Assembly: GCF_028069725.1 (NCBI RefSeq)
Contig: NZ_JANEWG010000010.1
Coordinates: forward strand, 1 to 64,000
Direction: 5' to 3'
Length of the DNA: 64,000 nt
Source of the DNA: Citrobacter sp. Awk 4
GTDB taxonomy: Bacteria > Pseudomonadota > Gammaproteobacteria > Enterobacterales > Enterobacteriaceae
Shown here: piece by piece, positions 1-6,426 of the stretch
How positions within the stretch are numbered: the first letter of the stretch is position 1
Layout: the number at the start of each line of letters is the position of its first letter
Made by a program: the position numbers and the translations under genes
Notes under the pieces: generated by a model
The model's database searches: none
Told to the model about the DNA's origin: nothing
The model's input: the letters and a program-made list of their open reading frames with translations, nothing else

Positions 1-123
1 CGAGAACGCTAACGGGCTGGGAGTCTGACAGAGGCTGTCTTGCTAGCCTTGGTATGGAGAAAGACTTAATGTCGGGAGAGCTTCCGCATAACTTGACGCA
101 TCAAGACCAGAGGCGGAATGTAT

Positions 124-146
124 GGTCCCTATAGTGATAGCTAAGG
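124..146 (-). promoter_or_regulatory. T7-type phage RNA polymerase promoter, site A
   Basis: Read on the minus strand, the core is CTATCACTATAGGGACC. From -8 to +3 it equals the T7 consensus (TCACTATAGGG); the specificity region differs (CTTAGCTA in place of TAATACGAC). The predicted start is the G opposite base 129, with transcription running left out of the window. It lies 27 bp downstream of site B. That this is a single-subunit RNA polymerase promoter is inferred from the motif and from three sister copies nearby; no polymerase gene is in view. Confidence 0.8.
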
Positions 147-150
147 GTCC

Positions 151-173
151 ATTCCCTATAGTGAGGGTATAAG
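151..173 (-). promoter_or_regulatory. T7-type phage RNA polymerase promoter, site B
   Basis: The minus strand reads TATACCCTCACTATAGGGAA. From -9 to +4 it is identical to the T7 consensus, while -13 to -10 (ACCC) resembles the T3 promoter. The predicted start is opposite base 156. It belongs with site C to one sub-class (TATACCCTCACTATAGGG), and the tandem B-A pair drives leftward transcription into the unseen part of the element. Confidence 0.85.
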
Positions 174-209
174 ATTTGCTACCTGATAAGGCCATAATCT
201 GACCTCCAG

Positions 210-338
210 TTAGACCCGAAGCATGGAGACCACATCATAGCGACCATAGTTTACTTCGGGCTGACAGGACTGGAGGCTGGACTTAAAGTTCTCTTTATTG
301 GAATTGTGATAACACAATCCATAACAAGATAAACTCAT
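210..338 (-). CDS. small open reading frame in prophage leader, 42 codons
   Basis: An ATG at 338 is preceded by a strong ribosome-binding site (GGAGGAGA, about 2 bases before the ATG) and opens a 42-residue frame ending in TAA at 210. The product begins MSLSCYGLCYHN and ends VVSMLRV; I recognise no family. It lies between promoter C and promoters B/A and is co-oriented with them. T7-like phages carry many tiny early genes after their promoters, which makes translation plausible. The short length and lack of homology keep this tentative. Confidence 0.4.
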   Translation of the reverse strand: MSLSCYGLCYHNSNKENFKSSLQSCQPEVNYGRYDVVSMLRV

Positions 339-388
339 GGTCTCCTCCAGCCTGCTGGTCAGGGCTCAAAGTCCAACCTCAGACACCA

Positions 389-490
389 CTACTGGTCTAA
401 CCTCTTTGAGTTTCCGCCTGTCCACAATGGATGGTAGACCTCAGCAATGATGTCTTGGTTCTTCACAATCTCGCACACCGATGGTCTCAT
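389..490 (-). CDS. possible small open reading frame in prophage leader, 33 codons
   Basis: A frame from ATG at 490 to TAG at 389 would give a 33-residue peptide starting MRPSVCEIVKNQ. No convincing Shine-Dalgarno precedes it, and the frame is closed by a stop eight codons upstream. It is co-oriented with the phage promoters and ends about 50 bp before the better-supported small frame at 338-210. It may be leader RNA and not a gene. Confidence 0.2.
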   Translation of the reverse strand: MRPSVCEIVKNQDIIAEVYHPLWTGGNSKRLDQ

Positions 491-678
491 AGACGGAAGT
501 TCCGCTGAGGTCTAATGTTCTCCGCCTGTCAAAGGAGAGAGATTGCTACGTTAAAGGAGAATGGTCTCAGGCCAAGGTGATTTAACACTAGGCGTCTGCG
601 GATGGTTTCCAATCGGGTCCGCTGCCGGAAGCCTGAGACTTAATGAATGCGTGTGCGGGTCGTGACTGCTATTAAGAT
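491..678. other. leader stretch without recognisable gene
   Basis: Between promoter C and the small frames I see no frame with a start and ribosome-binding site on either strand. GGTCTC or its complement recurs several times across 228-700. On the minus strand this partly reflects GGAG/GAGACC ribosome-binding-site-like sequences, but no clear repeat unit emerges. The stretch is probably untranslated leader of the phage transcripts. Confidence 0.4.
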
Positions 679-699
679 GGGGGGACTTAGGTCTCCCCC
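679..699 (-). other. hairpin at the predicted 5' end of the promoter C transcript
   Basis: The transcript predicted from promoter C would start GGGGG-A-GAC-CUAA-GUC-CCCCC. That is a stem of eight base pairs with one bulged A and a CUAA loop, beginning at nucleotide +1. T7 messages are known to be protected by 5' stem-loops, so this could stabilise the RNA. The folding is read directly from the sequence; the role is inferred. Confidence 0.5.
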
Positions 700-716
700 T
701 ATAGTGAGGGTATATT
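694..716 (-). promoter_or_regulatory. T7-type phage RNA polymerase promoter, site C
   Basis: The minus strand reads TATACCCTCACTATAGGGGG. It shares 18 consecutive bases with site B and matches T7 from -9 to +3. The predicted start is opposite base 699. It sits about 110 bp beyond the stop of the 192-codon gene and drives transcription leftward through the leader and its small frames. Confidence 0.85.
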
Positions 717-782
717 GTCAGAGGACGAACAGGCCAACCTTACGCTTAAACCAGTGGCAGAATAAATACGCTCAGTATCAGA

Positions 783-805
783 TCTTCCTATAGTGATAGT
801 TAAGT
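783..805 (-). promoter_or_regulatory. T7-type phage RNA polymerase promoter, site D
   Basis: The minus strand reads CTTAACTATCACTATAGGAA, the same sub-class as site A (CTTARCTATCACTATAGG). The initiating region is GGAAGA, less like the T7 GGGAGA than the others. The predicted start is opposite base 788. It lies immediately downstream of the 192-codon gene, which it would not transcribe, so it marks the boundary between the integrase module and the phage-polymerase-transcribed part. Confidence 0.75.
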
Positions 806-823
806 GCTTTACCCGAAAAAAAA

Positions 824-1402
824 CTAACCATAAAAATATTTTTCTGCATCATCCAGAAAGCCTCTATAAAATAAAAGGGCTTTATCTGCTAGTGACGGAA
901 TATCTTCAGGAACGATATCCTCACCTAAGTGTTTTCGAGGCACATCATAAGTTCTCCCTCTATTCGTTACCGGGAGCAACTGTGTTTCCGAAGGAAAAAA
1001 AACCACCTTTGATCCGGGAGTCGTTTGCATGACGTAATTTCCAGACTCATCTGTAAAAGTTCTAATCCTCATTTCTCCGTAAGGCTCAGGCGGCATAATA
1101 CCCCAGCCTTCAGGGGATCTTGTAATAATGCTTTCCACTGTGTGCTCCTCTGCTCCTCGGGCATTTATAAGATATGAAAGCAATTGATCCTTTCGTCTCG
1201 CACTAAGATATTTACCATGCCAAGATTGCCACTTTCCACTTTTCGAGAAATGATTAACACTTTTATTCCATACTCTTTCTAAGTGGGTTAAAAAGTATCG
1301 CCAATATTCCTCAAATTCATCTAATGACGTTGAGGATTTCATTCCTAACAAAGCCCTCTCAGCCCTTTCAAGCTCAATCCTTGGTTGTGTTGATCTCTGC
1401 AT
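824..1402 (-). CDS. uncharacterised protein encoded next to the integrase (192 aa)
   Basis: A 192-residue soluble protein of unknown function. Its ATG follows the integrase stop codon without a single intervening base, so the two are probably translated from one message. The N-terminal third is predicted helical and rich in Trp, Arg and Glu (around residues 28-70), followed by a segment SARRKDQLLSYLINARGAEEH that looks like the conserved heart of the protein. There is no signal peptide, membrane segment or familiar catalytic motif. The gene is visibly richer in A+T than the integrase or the leader, which suggests a cargo gene acquired by the element. Proteins with a similar R-K-x-D-x-LL-x-YL-x-x-AR pattern are, as I recall, hypothetical proteins of scattered distribution. 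I cannot assign a role; superinfection or defence functions are only guesses from position. Confidence 0.8.
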   Translation of the reverse strand: MQRSTQPRIELERAERALLGMKSSTSLDEFEEYWRYFLTHLERVWNKSVNHFSKSGKWQSWHGKYLSARRKDQLLSYLINARGAEEHTVESIITRSPEGWGIMPPEPYGEMRIRTFTDESGNYVMQTTPGSKVVFFPSETQLLPVTNRGRTYDVPRKHLGEDIVPEDIPSLADKALLFYRGFLDDAEKYFYG

Positions 1403-2998
1403 CTATTTCCCCCTAGCAACACCTGCCATCACATTAACCAATCTATCCACCTCGACCTCTTTAGCGTAACGGTCGTAAGTTATAGACCCTGAGCTATGAC
1501 CCATAATCGCCTGAGCATACGCTAACTCGACCCCATGTTGTTTTAACTGGGTCGCAACTGTATGTCTAAACGAGTGAAACGCTAAGCCGCTACGGTCAGC
1601 GAGAACTTTTGGTAACAAGGTCCGGTTAAACCATTTGCTTACCTGCTCACCGTAGCCATTCTTCATCAGCTTGAGGCCATCGAATACCATAGCATTATCA
1701 CCCATAGTCTTTCTACGGTCTTCCACAAGCGACATAAAGTCAGCCAATACAAAACCATAAGCGCCATCGACCAGCGGGACACAGCGGTCACTGTGGGCGT
1801 TCTTGATACTCTTACCCGGCAGGCTGCTATCGTCTTCGTTGATATCGATAAAAACGGTCCCAGCCTCAGTGGTCCTGACGTCTTTGACCTGAAGTTGGGC
1901 CACCTCGTTAAGTCTCGCACCTGTAATCGCAGCCAGAGCGGTGACGTAATAATGGTATGGCTTACCTGAGTTCTTCTGCGAGTACGCTTTAGCGGCTACC
2001 AGTAGTTGCCCGACCTGCTCAGGACTGAACGCATCACGAGCGTCGGAGGCTTTACGCTGCGGGACTTTCAGCTCAAGACCTTCTGTCAGGTTCTTAGCTA
2101 TCAGGTCGTTGCGTACCGCCCACTTAAACACAGCAGCCATCTTGATAAGGTATTTATTGTTGATGGTAACGACATCCAGACAGTCAGTCTTAGACTCCCG
2201 GTTCAGCAGGTCAGACAGCGGCATAGCCTTAAAGCGTTGTTTGCGGTTCTTCGGTAACAGTTGGAGGACTTCACGGACCCTAAGCATATCTGCACGGGTC
2301 GCCTTGCTGACGTCCTGAATATCCAGATAGTCGAATATCTCGATTAACGTAGAGTGAGACGCTCGGTTCTCGCTCAGGGTCGCTGGCTTCCAGTTCTGGG
2401 CGTTCTCCTGCTCGTACTGCTCAATGAGAGACGCGAGGGTCAGTGCTTTAGGTTCAGGGACTTCAGGCTCCGATGATACAGATAAGGAGACAGACGGTCT
2501 TAGACTACTGGTCTCAGGCTCAAGGTAAGACAACAGGCCAGAGCTATCACCCTTGAGTCTATCCTGACAGGCCTTAAGCACACCGATAACGTCATTGATA
2601 TAGCGATGCTGGTCTACAGTCAGACGCTCAGTCGCTACAGCTTCCCGAAGGTTGGACTTAATGTCATCGTACTGGTCAACGTAAAGCTGGTAGGACTCAG
2701 GGTCGTTCAGGTCATCACGGCTGACACTAAGTTCCCACTCAACAATGGTCTTCAGATGCTCCCGTAGTTCCTCATAGGACGCGCTAGGGTTGTCTGCGTG
2801 TATTGCCTTCAGTGCTGACTTGATGTGCCGAGAGTGAGCCATAGCGGTGCGTCTGTCCTTAGTCCGTAGTGATACTGACGCTAGTTTATAACGGTTGTGA
2901 GAAGGAAGCGAAGCGGTCAGGCGACCCGTGGTCTTCATCCTAAGACGGATGTAAAAGACACCGTTACGCTGATAAAGGTAGGTTCTTGAATTGAGCAT
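1403..2998 (-). CDS. int: tyrosine recombinase (phage integrase), glyU-specific
   Basis: A 531-residue site-specific recombinase that would catalyse integration and excision at the neighbouring tRNA-Gly gene. The N-terminus (residues 5-60) resembles the DUF6538 region found in front of many phage integrases. A core-binding segment lies around 185-300 and the catalytic domain from about 320. The expected residues are visible: Arg362 in TGARLNEVAQL, His475-x-x-Arg478 in FHSFRHT, His501 in MGHSSGS and the Tyr511 nucleophile in ITYDRYAK. It is longer than lambda-type integrases (about 350) because of an extended N-terminal half. The ATG is preceded by AAGG; the start lies 135 bp from the tRNA 3' end, which is typical for integrases next to their att site. 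Transcription runs away from the tRNA into the element. The gene appears intact. Confidence 0.95.
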   Translation of the reverse strand: MLNSRTYLYQRNGVFYIRLRMKTTGRLTASLPSHNRYKLASVSLRTKDRRTAMAHSRHIKSALKAIHADNPSASYEELREHLKTIVEWELSVSRDDLNDPESYQLYVDQYDDIKSNLREAVATERLTVDQHRYINDVIGVLKACQDRLKGDSSGLLSYLEPETSSLRPSVSLSVSSEPEVPEPKALTLASLIEQYEQENAQNWKPATLSENRASHSTLIEIFDYLDIQDVSKATRADMLRVREVLQLLPKNRKQRFKAMPLSDLLNRESKTDCLDVVTINNKYLIKMAAVFKWAVRNDLIAKNLTEGLELKVPQRKASDARDAFSPEQVGQLLVAAKAYSQKNSGKPYHYYVTALAAITGARLNEVAQLQVKDVRTTEAGTVFIDINEDDSSLPGKSIKNAHSDRCVPLVDGAYGFVLADFMSLVEDRRKTMGDNAMVFDGLKLMKNGYGEQVSKWFNRTLLPKVLADRSGLAFHSFRHTVATQLKQHGVELAYAQAIMGHSSGSITYDRYAKEVEVDRLVNVMAGVARGK

Positions 2999-3004
2999 GT
3001 ACTG

Positions 3005-3017
3005 AGACCTTAGGTCT
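3005..3017. promoter_or_regulatory. palindrome over the integrase ribosome-binding site
   Basis: AGACCT-T-AGGTCT is a perfect 6+1+6 palindrome ending seven bases upstream of the integrase ATG and overlapping its AAGG ribosome-binding site. It could be a repressor operator or a small RNA hairpin limiting int translation. No regulator gene is visible in the window to test this. Confidence 0.35.
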
Positions 3018-3036
3018 GCTCACTACTTCAACAAAG

Positions 3037-3065
3037 TTAGTCACAGTGTTGGTTACAGTGAGTAA
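3037..3065. promoter_or_regulatory. imperfect inverted repeat between int and attachment site
   Basis: TTAGTCAC and GTGAGTAA (one mismatch as a palindrome) are separated by 13 bases that contain a further CAGTG-type repeat. The repeat is in the 135-bp gap between the integrase start and the tRNA 3' end, where arm-type integrase or excisionase binding sites and the int promoter are expected. The function is inferred from position only. Confidence 0.35.
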
Positions 3066-3132
3066 AACTATTGGAAGGTTTTAAGCCGTATCTCTGAGGA
3101 TTCAGTCAGTTGGAGTGATTTAAGAAAGGTTT

Positions 3133-3206
3133 TGGAGCGGGCGAAGGGAATCGAACCCTCGTATAGAGCTTGGGAAGCTCTCGTTCTACCATTGAACTAC
3201 GCCCGC
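3133..3206 (-). tRNA. glyU: tRNA-Gly (CCC anticodon), prophage attachment site
   Basis: A 74-nucleotide tRNA gene with encoded CCA. The acceptor stem GCGGGC pairs with GCCCGC, the T loop GTTCGATTC is intact, and the anticodon loop reads CTTCCCAA, giving CCC, which decodes GGG. It matches E. coli glyU in sequence and in its place beside actS (ygeR). The element inserted at its 3' side regenerates a complete gene, as is usual for tyrosine-recombinase islands. The att core must lie within the 3' part of the tRNA; its second copy lies outside the window to the left. Confidence 0.97.
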
Positions 3207-3285
3207 TTTGAATTGCGTAAGGCATTATAAACCTTACGCTCTTGTTAGCAAGGGACTCTCACACTGACTGGCGATTAATTCGCCG

Positions 3286-4047
3286 TCAGCATTTGGGTTT
3301 ACTCCCTTGTGGCGGTAAATATCGCAGCGGATCGATTGCCGTGGCGCGATAGCGAATCTGGAAATGCAGCCGTACAGAAGCGGCGTCAGTACTCCCCATC
3401 GTGGCGATTTTCTGCCCGGCTTTCACGCTTTGCCCGTTATTCACCAGCATCGTGTCGTTATGAGCATACGCAGTGATGTATTCCTCATTATGCTTAATCA
3501 TGACAAGGTTGCCGTAACCACGTAATTGGTTGCCGACATACACCACCTTCCCAGCCCCCGCCGCATAGACAGGTGTTCCACGCGCGGCGGAAATATCAAT
3601 CCCTTTATTACCGCCATCCGCAGTCGAATACGGCAGAATCACTTTACCGCTGGCAGGCCATACCCAGCATCGTTGCCCCACCGGAGGCCAGGAAGACTTC
3701 GCCACCGCAGAAGACGGTGTGACCGCAGCCGTTTTTGTCGAGGATTTCTTCGTCGTTTTGCTTGATGCGGTGCTGTTTTTGTTAGCCCCGCCGCTGACTT
3801 TCAGTTTTTGCCCTACTTCGATGGTATAGGGCGGTGAAATTCCGTTAAGACGCGCGATTTCCTTAACGCTGGTTCCCGTCACACGCGAAATGCGATAGAG
3901 CGTATCCCCTCGCTTCACAGTATAAACAGAACCAGAATAGCTGCCCGCATCAGAGGATTGATCGCTGGAGCAACCGGCTAATAGCAACCCTGCGCACAGT
4001 AACATCGCAATACTCAGGCTATTTTTGTTCAGGCATCCCGCGCTCAA
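3286..4047 (-). CDS. actS: LysM/M23 lipoprotein, amidase activator ActS (YgeR)
   Basis: Outer-membrane or periplasmic lipoprotein that activates cell-wall amidases during cell separation; in E. coli ActS is a LytM-factor activator of AmiA/B/C. Visible parts are a signal peptide ending in the lipobox LLLAGC, a LysM domain (YTVKRGDTLYRIS, then NGISPPYTIEVGQKL), a Ser/Thr/Lys-rich linker and a C-terminal M23/LytM domain containing GNKGIDISAARGTPVYA. The usual zinc ligands of active M23 peptidases are incomplete, as in other activators. A TTG start at 4047 is chosen because GAGGA lies six bases before it and the protein then matches the E. coli form in length. An ATG two codons upstream has no spacing from that site. 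The gene is transcribed toward glyU. Confidence 0.9.
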   Translation of the reverse strand: MSAGCLNKNSLSIAMLLCAGLLLAGCSSDQSSDAGSYSGSVYTVKRGDTLYRISRVTGTSVKEIARLNGISPPYTIEVGQKLKVSGGANKNSTASSKTTKKSSTKTAAVTPSSAVAKSSWPPVGQRCWVWPASGKVILPYSTADGGNKGIDISAARGTPVYAAGAGKVVYVGNQLRGYGNLVMIKHNEEYITAYAHNDTMLVNNGQSVKAGQKIATMGSTDAASVRLHFQIRYRATAIDPLRYLPPQGSKPKC

Positions 4048-4095
4048 AACCATTCCTCGCAATATTTCCAGACGCTATATAATAACAGCCAGAAG

Positions 4096-4121
4096 CCGGA
4101 TGCCCAATGTATTGCATCCGG
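4096..4121. repeat. hairpin upstream of actS, REP-like
   Basis: CCGGATGC and GCATCCGG form a perfect 8-bp inverted repeat with a 10-base loop. The arms resemble the GCCGGAT heads of REP elements. It sits between actS and the xdhA relic and may be a degenerate REP. Confidence 0.45.
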
Positions 4122-4385
4122 AAAGGATCTTGATGAGCGGTCTCACGACCTTACACCCATGTATCACAATGATTTGATTAAACTCATAATGATAAGTGGG
4201 CCAGGCATAACTCTGCGGTAATTCCCATCATGGCAGATTTATATTTTTAACATCATCACATTTCCCTGACATTCTTCCGCCCATTTCCACTTTTGGCGTA
4301 ATTCTTACCTGATATGACGAAGACATGGCCTTCTGAACCCAATGTTCAAATCAAGGGGACGCCAGTGGCAACGCGGGAATCATGC

Positions 4386-4725
4386 ATGCGCGTAGATACC
4401 ATTGCGAAGGTCACCGGGTGAGTTCGATACACTAATGATTATGTTATCGAAATACGCTCGTAGCCCTATCGACCATGGTTATGCCGCCAGCATCAACTGA
4501 GACCAGGCCAAAAATCTGCCTGGGATACTGGCCGTTCTTACCTGGGAAATGGAAAGCGCGAGCTTATTTGCCCGGATAGAAGAGGACTCCCGGATGTCAA
4601 TCGTCTCCAGGATCTCCCATATTGTACGGCGGGTAGTATTCCGAAGCCGCGCGTTCGGATTATCTAACCGTATGTCGTTGGTGGTTTTGGCCATAAAGAG
4701 GATGTGCAGGAAGAACCAATAGCAG
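4386..4725 (+). pseudogene. xdhA: decayed fragment of xanthine dehydrogenase subunit XdhA
   Basis: Three frames read in succession reconstruct the N-terminal region of XdhA. First MRVDTIAKVTG followed by VRYTNDYV (E. coli MRVDAIAKVTG and ARYTDDYV) across an in-frame stop; then HGYAASIN, a stop, and DQAKNLPGILAVLTWE; then, after an internal deletion, EEDSRMSIVS and ISHIVRRVV, matching the XdhA segment with IPHIVRRVV. Stops, frameshifts and deletions rule out function. It has the same position and orientation beside actS as intact xdhA in E. coli. A minus-strand frame across 4479-4799 is only antisense of this relic. The assignment rests on remembered E. coli XdhA sequence. Confidence 0.75.
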
Positions 4726-4781
4726 CATTCCCGTGAAAGTATTTCTCTGCTTTGAAGCAGTGGGATTTGTGATTGTGTATT

Positions 4782-4821
4782 TACCATTAGTATAAACAAA
4801 GACTCTTTTATACTAATGGTA
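4782..4821 (-). terminator. A+T-rich inverted repeat downstream of the triple RidA gene
   Basis: Arms of 13 bp (TACCATTAGTATA and its exact complement) with a 14-base loop lie 19 bp beyond the ridA-fusion stop codon. Position suggests a terminator for the leftward operon, but the stem is A+T-rich and no clear U tract follows. A boundary repeat of the inserted locus is an alternative. Confidence 0.45.
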
Positions 4822-4839
4822 TTTACTCATAAGCATTTA

Positions 4840-6111
4840 TTATGCTTTTGGTGGTGTGCCTTCTTCGTTTGCGACAACGACATCGATCTGGATTAACGCA
4901 TCATGAGGTAATTCTGGTACACCCACTATTCTGCGTGCAGGAACGCCGTCAGGGAAGAACGTTGTGTAAACAGCATCGACAGAACCAATATCAGAAATAT
5001 GCTTAAGAAAAATATTAACTTTAACCACATCATCTAACGTGTGGTCGATACTTTCAACGATGGTTTTTATATTTTTTAAGCACTGTTGAGTCTGTTCTTT
5101 TACTCCACCTGAGACTAATACACCTGTTTTTGGGTCTAATGGTAATTGTGCTGAGAGGTGATTGTAATGAGAGAACGCCACAGTCTGTGTGTGCGATGAA
5201 CTTATTGGGGCATTTACGGTATTGTTTGCTTCTATTATCAACCCATGCCTGTCTTCGACAGCTTGTGGAGGAGTACCATCACCGTGTGACACAACGGCTT
5301 CGATTTGCACGAGAGCATCCAGGGGTAAAGCTGATACAGCAATGATTGTGCGAGCGGGTAAATAAGCTGCGGCCCGCGCGATAGAGGAGTCTGGGAAAAA
5401 TGTAGTATAAACTTCATTTACAGAATTTATATCAGAGATATTTTTTATGAAGATATTAATTTTAACAATATCGTCAAACGAAACATCAATACTGTTCAAA
5501 ATTGCTTTGATATTTTTTAAGCACTGTACTGTTTGTTCTTTTACGCCACCAGTGACTAATTTACCCGATATTGGATCAACAGGTAATTGGGCTGAAAGAT
5601 TGTTGTAATGAGAAAAAGCTACTGTTTGAGTAGACAGAACGTTCATTGGTGCATTAGGTGAATTATTAGTGAGTTTTATTAGGTCACCCGTTTGTGGCTC
5701 GTTGGGAATGGTGCCTTCACCATTTGAAATCAATGCTTCAACTTGTACCAACGCATCCATTGGTAATGCAGCAACTGCAGCGATCGTGCGCGCAGGTACA
5801 TAGGTTGGGAAGTATGACTTATAAATTTCGTCTACAGCGTCAAGATCCTTTATATTTTTGACAAAGACCGTGATTCTCACGACATCATTCATAACATGGT
5901 TGATACTGTCCACGATAGACTTGATATTTTTAAGGCACTGTTCAGCTTGCTCTTTTATACCACCAGAAACCAGTTTACCCGTTTTTGGATCAACAGGGAG
6001 TTGTGCTGAAAAATTATTATAATGAGAGAATGCAACCGTTTGTGAATATGGACCTAAATCTTTAGGCGCATTTTCGGTATTTCTTGCTAATACTGCATTA
6101 TAAGAACTCAT
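4840..6111 (-). CDS. three-domain RidA (YjgF/YER057c) fusion protein
   Basis: A 423-residue protein made of three complete RidA domains in tandem (about 1-130, 148-278, 294-423), each with TQTVAFSHYN or SQTVAFSHYN near its start and a conserved Pro-Ala-Arg. RidA hydrolyses 2-aminoacrylate and related enamines or imines to keto acids and ammonia, protecting PLP enzymes. Ordinary RidA is about 128 residues and works as a homotrimer with sites at the interfaces, so this may be a single-chain pseudotrimer. The catalytic Arg (equivalent of E. coli Arg105) is kept in all three (108, 254, 393). The active-site Gly-Pro-Tyr is present only in domain 1 (Tyr22), and the late Glu is kept in domains 1 and 2 (125, 271) but is Asp410 in domain 3. 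Domain 2 carries a short insertion before its PAR motif. It is the last gene of the dpaL cluster, 315 bp from the transporter gene, and may have its own promoter. Confidence 0.92.
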   Translation of the reverse strand: MSSYNAVLARNTENAPKDLGPYSQTVAFSHYNNFSAQLPVDPKTGKLVSGGIKEQAEQCLKNIKSIVDSINHVMNDVVRITVFVKNIKDLDAVDEIYKSYFPTYVPARTIAAVAALPMDALVQVEALISNGEGTIPNEPQTGDLIKLTNNSPNAPMNVLSTQTVAFSHYNNLSAQLPVDPISGKLVTGGVKEQTVQCLKNIKAILNSIDVSFDDIVKINIFIKNISDINSVNEVYTTFFPDSSIARAAAYLPARTIIAVSALPLDALVQIEAVVSHGDGTPPQAVEDRHGLIIEANNTVNAPISSSHTQTVAFSHYNHLSAQLPLDPKTGVLVSGGVKEQTQQCLKNIKTIVESIDHTLDDVVKVNIFLKHISDIGSVDAVYTTFFPDGVPARRIVGVPELPHDALIQIDVVVANEEGTPPKA

Positions 6112-6426
6112 AATTATACTGTTCTCTTTATTTGAAAATATAATGATTCAAGTGAAGAATTTCATTACAAGCAAGGCTTGCAGACACAATACGCATAATC
6201 AGGTTGGAGCGTTCGACCAATAGCGAGGATACTGAGCGTTATTCCCAGACCATGTTTATAACCAATTCAGTCGGTTCACAAAACGGGGATTTTTCGTCAA
6301 TTTTAGTCATTCAAGGCACGCGCCAAAAGAGTGTTCTTAGAATATGATCAACACGTTAAATATTTCCCCCTGGGTTGAGACCCCCTGCAGCGCTTAAATG
6401 CCAGAACCACAGGGGATAGACATTAA
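6112..6426. other. intergenic gap before the triple RidA gene
   Basis: There is no coding frame with a plausible start. On the minus strand AAAGAGA lies upstream of the RidA ATG and a TATAAT-like hexamer is nearby, but too close to the ATG to be its main -10 element. CCCCTG and CAGGGG repeats after the transporter stop could form a weak hairpin. The gap suggests partly separate transcription of the RidA gene. Confidence 0.3.

Noticed and set aside
1..823. CRISPR-like or tandem repeat array suggested by recurring GGTCTC in the leader
   Set aside because: Spacing and flanks are irregular; some copies are explained by GGAG/GAGACC ribosome-binding-site-like sequences on the minus strand.
4479..4799. 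106-codon minus-strand frame between actS and the RidA fusion
   Set aside because: It is antisense to the xdhA relic, whose plus-strand frames match XdhA; no recognisable protein on the minus strand.
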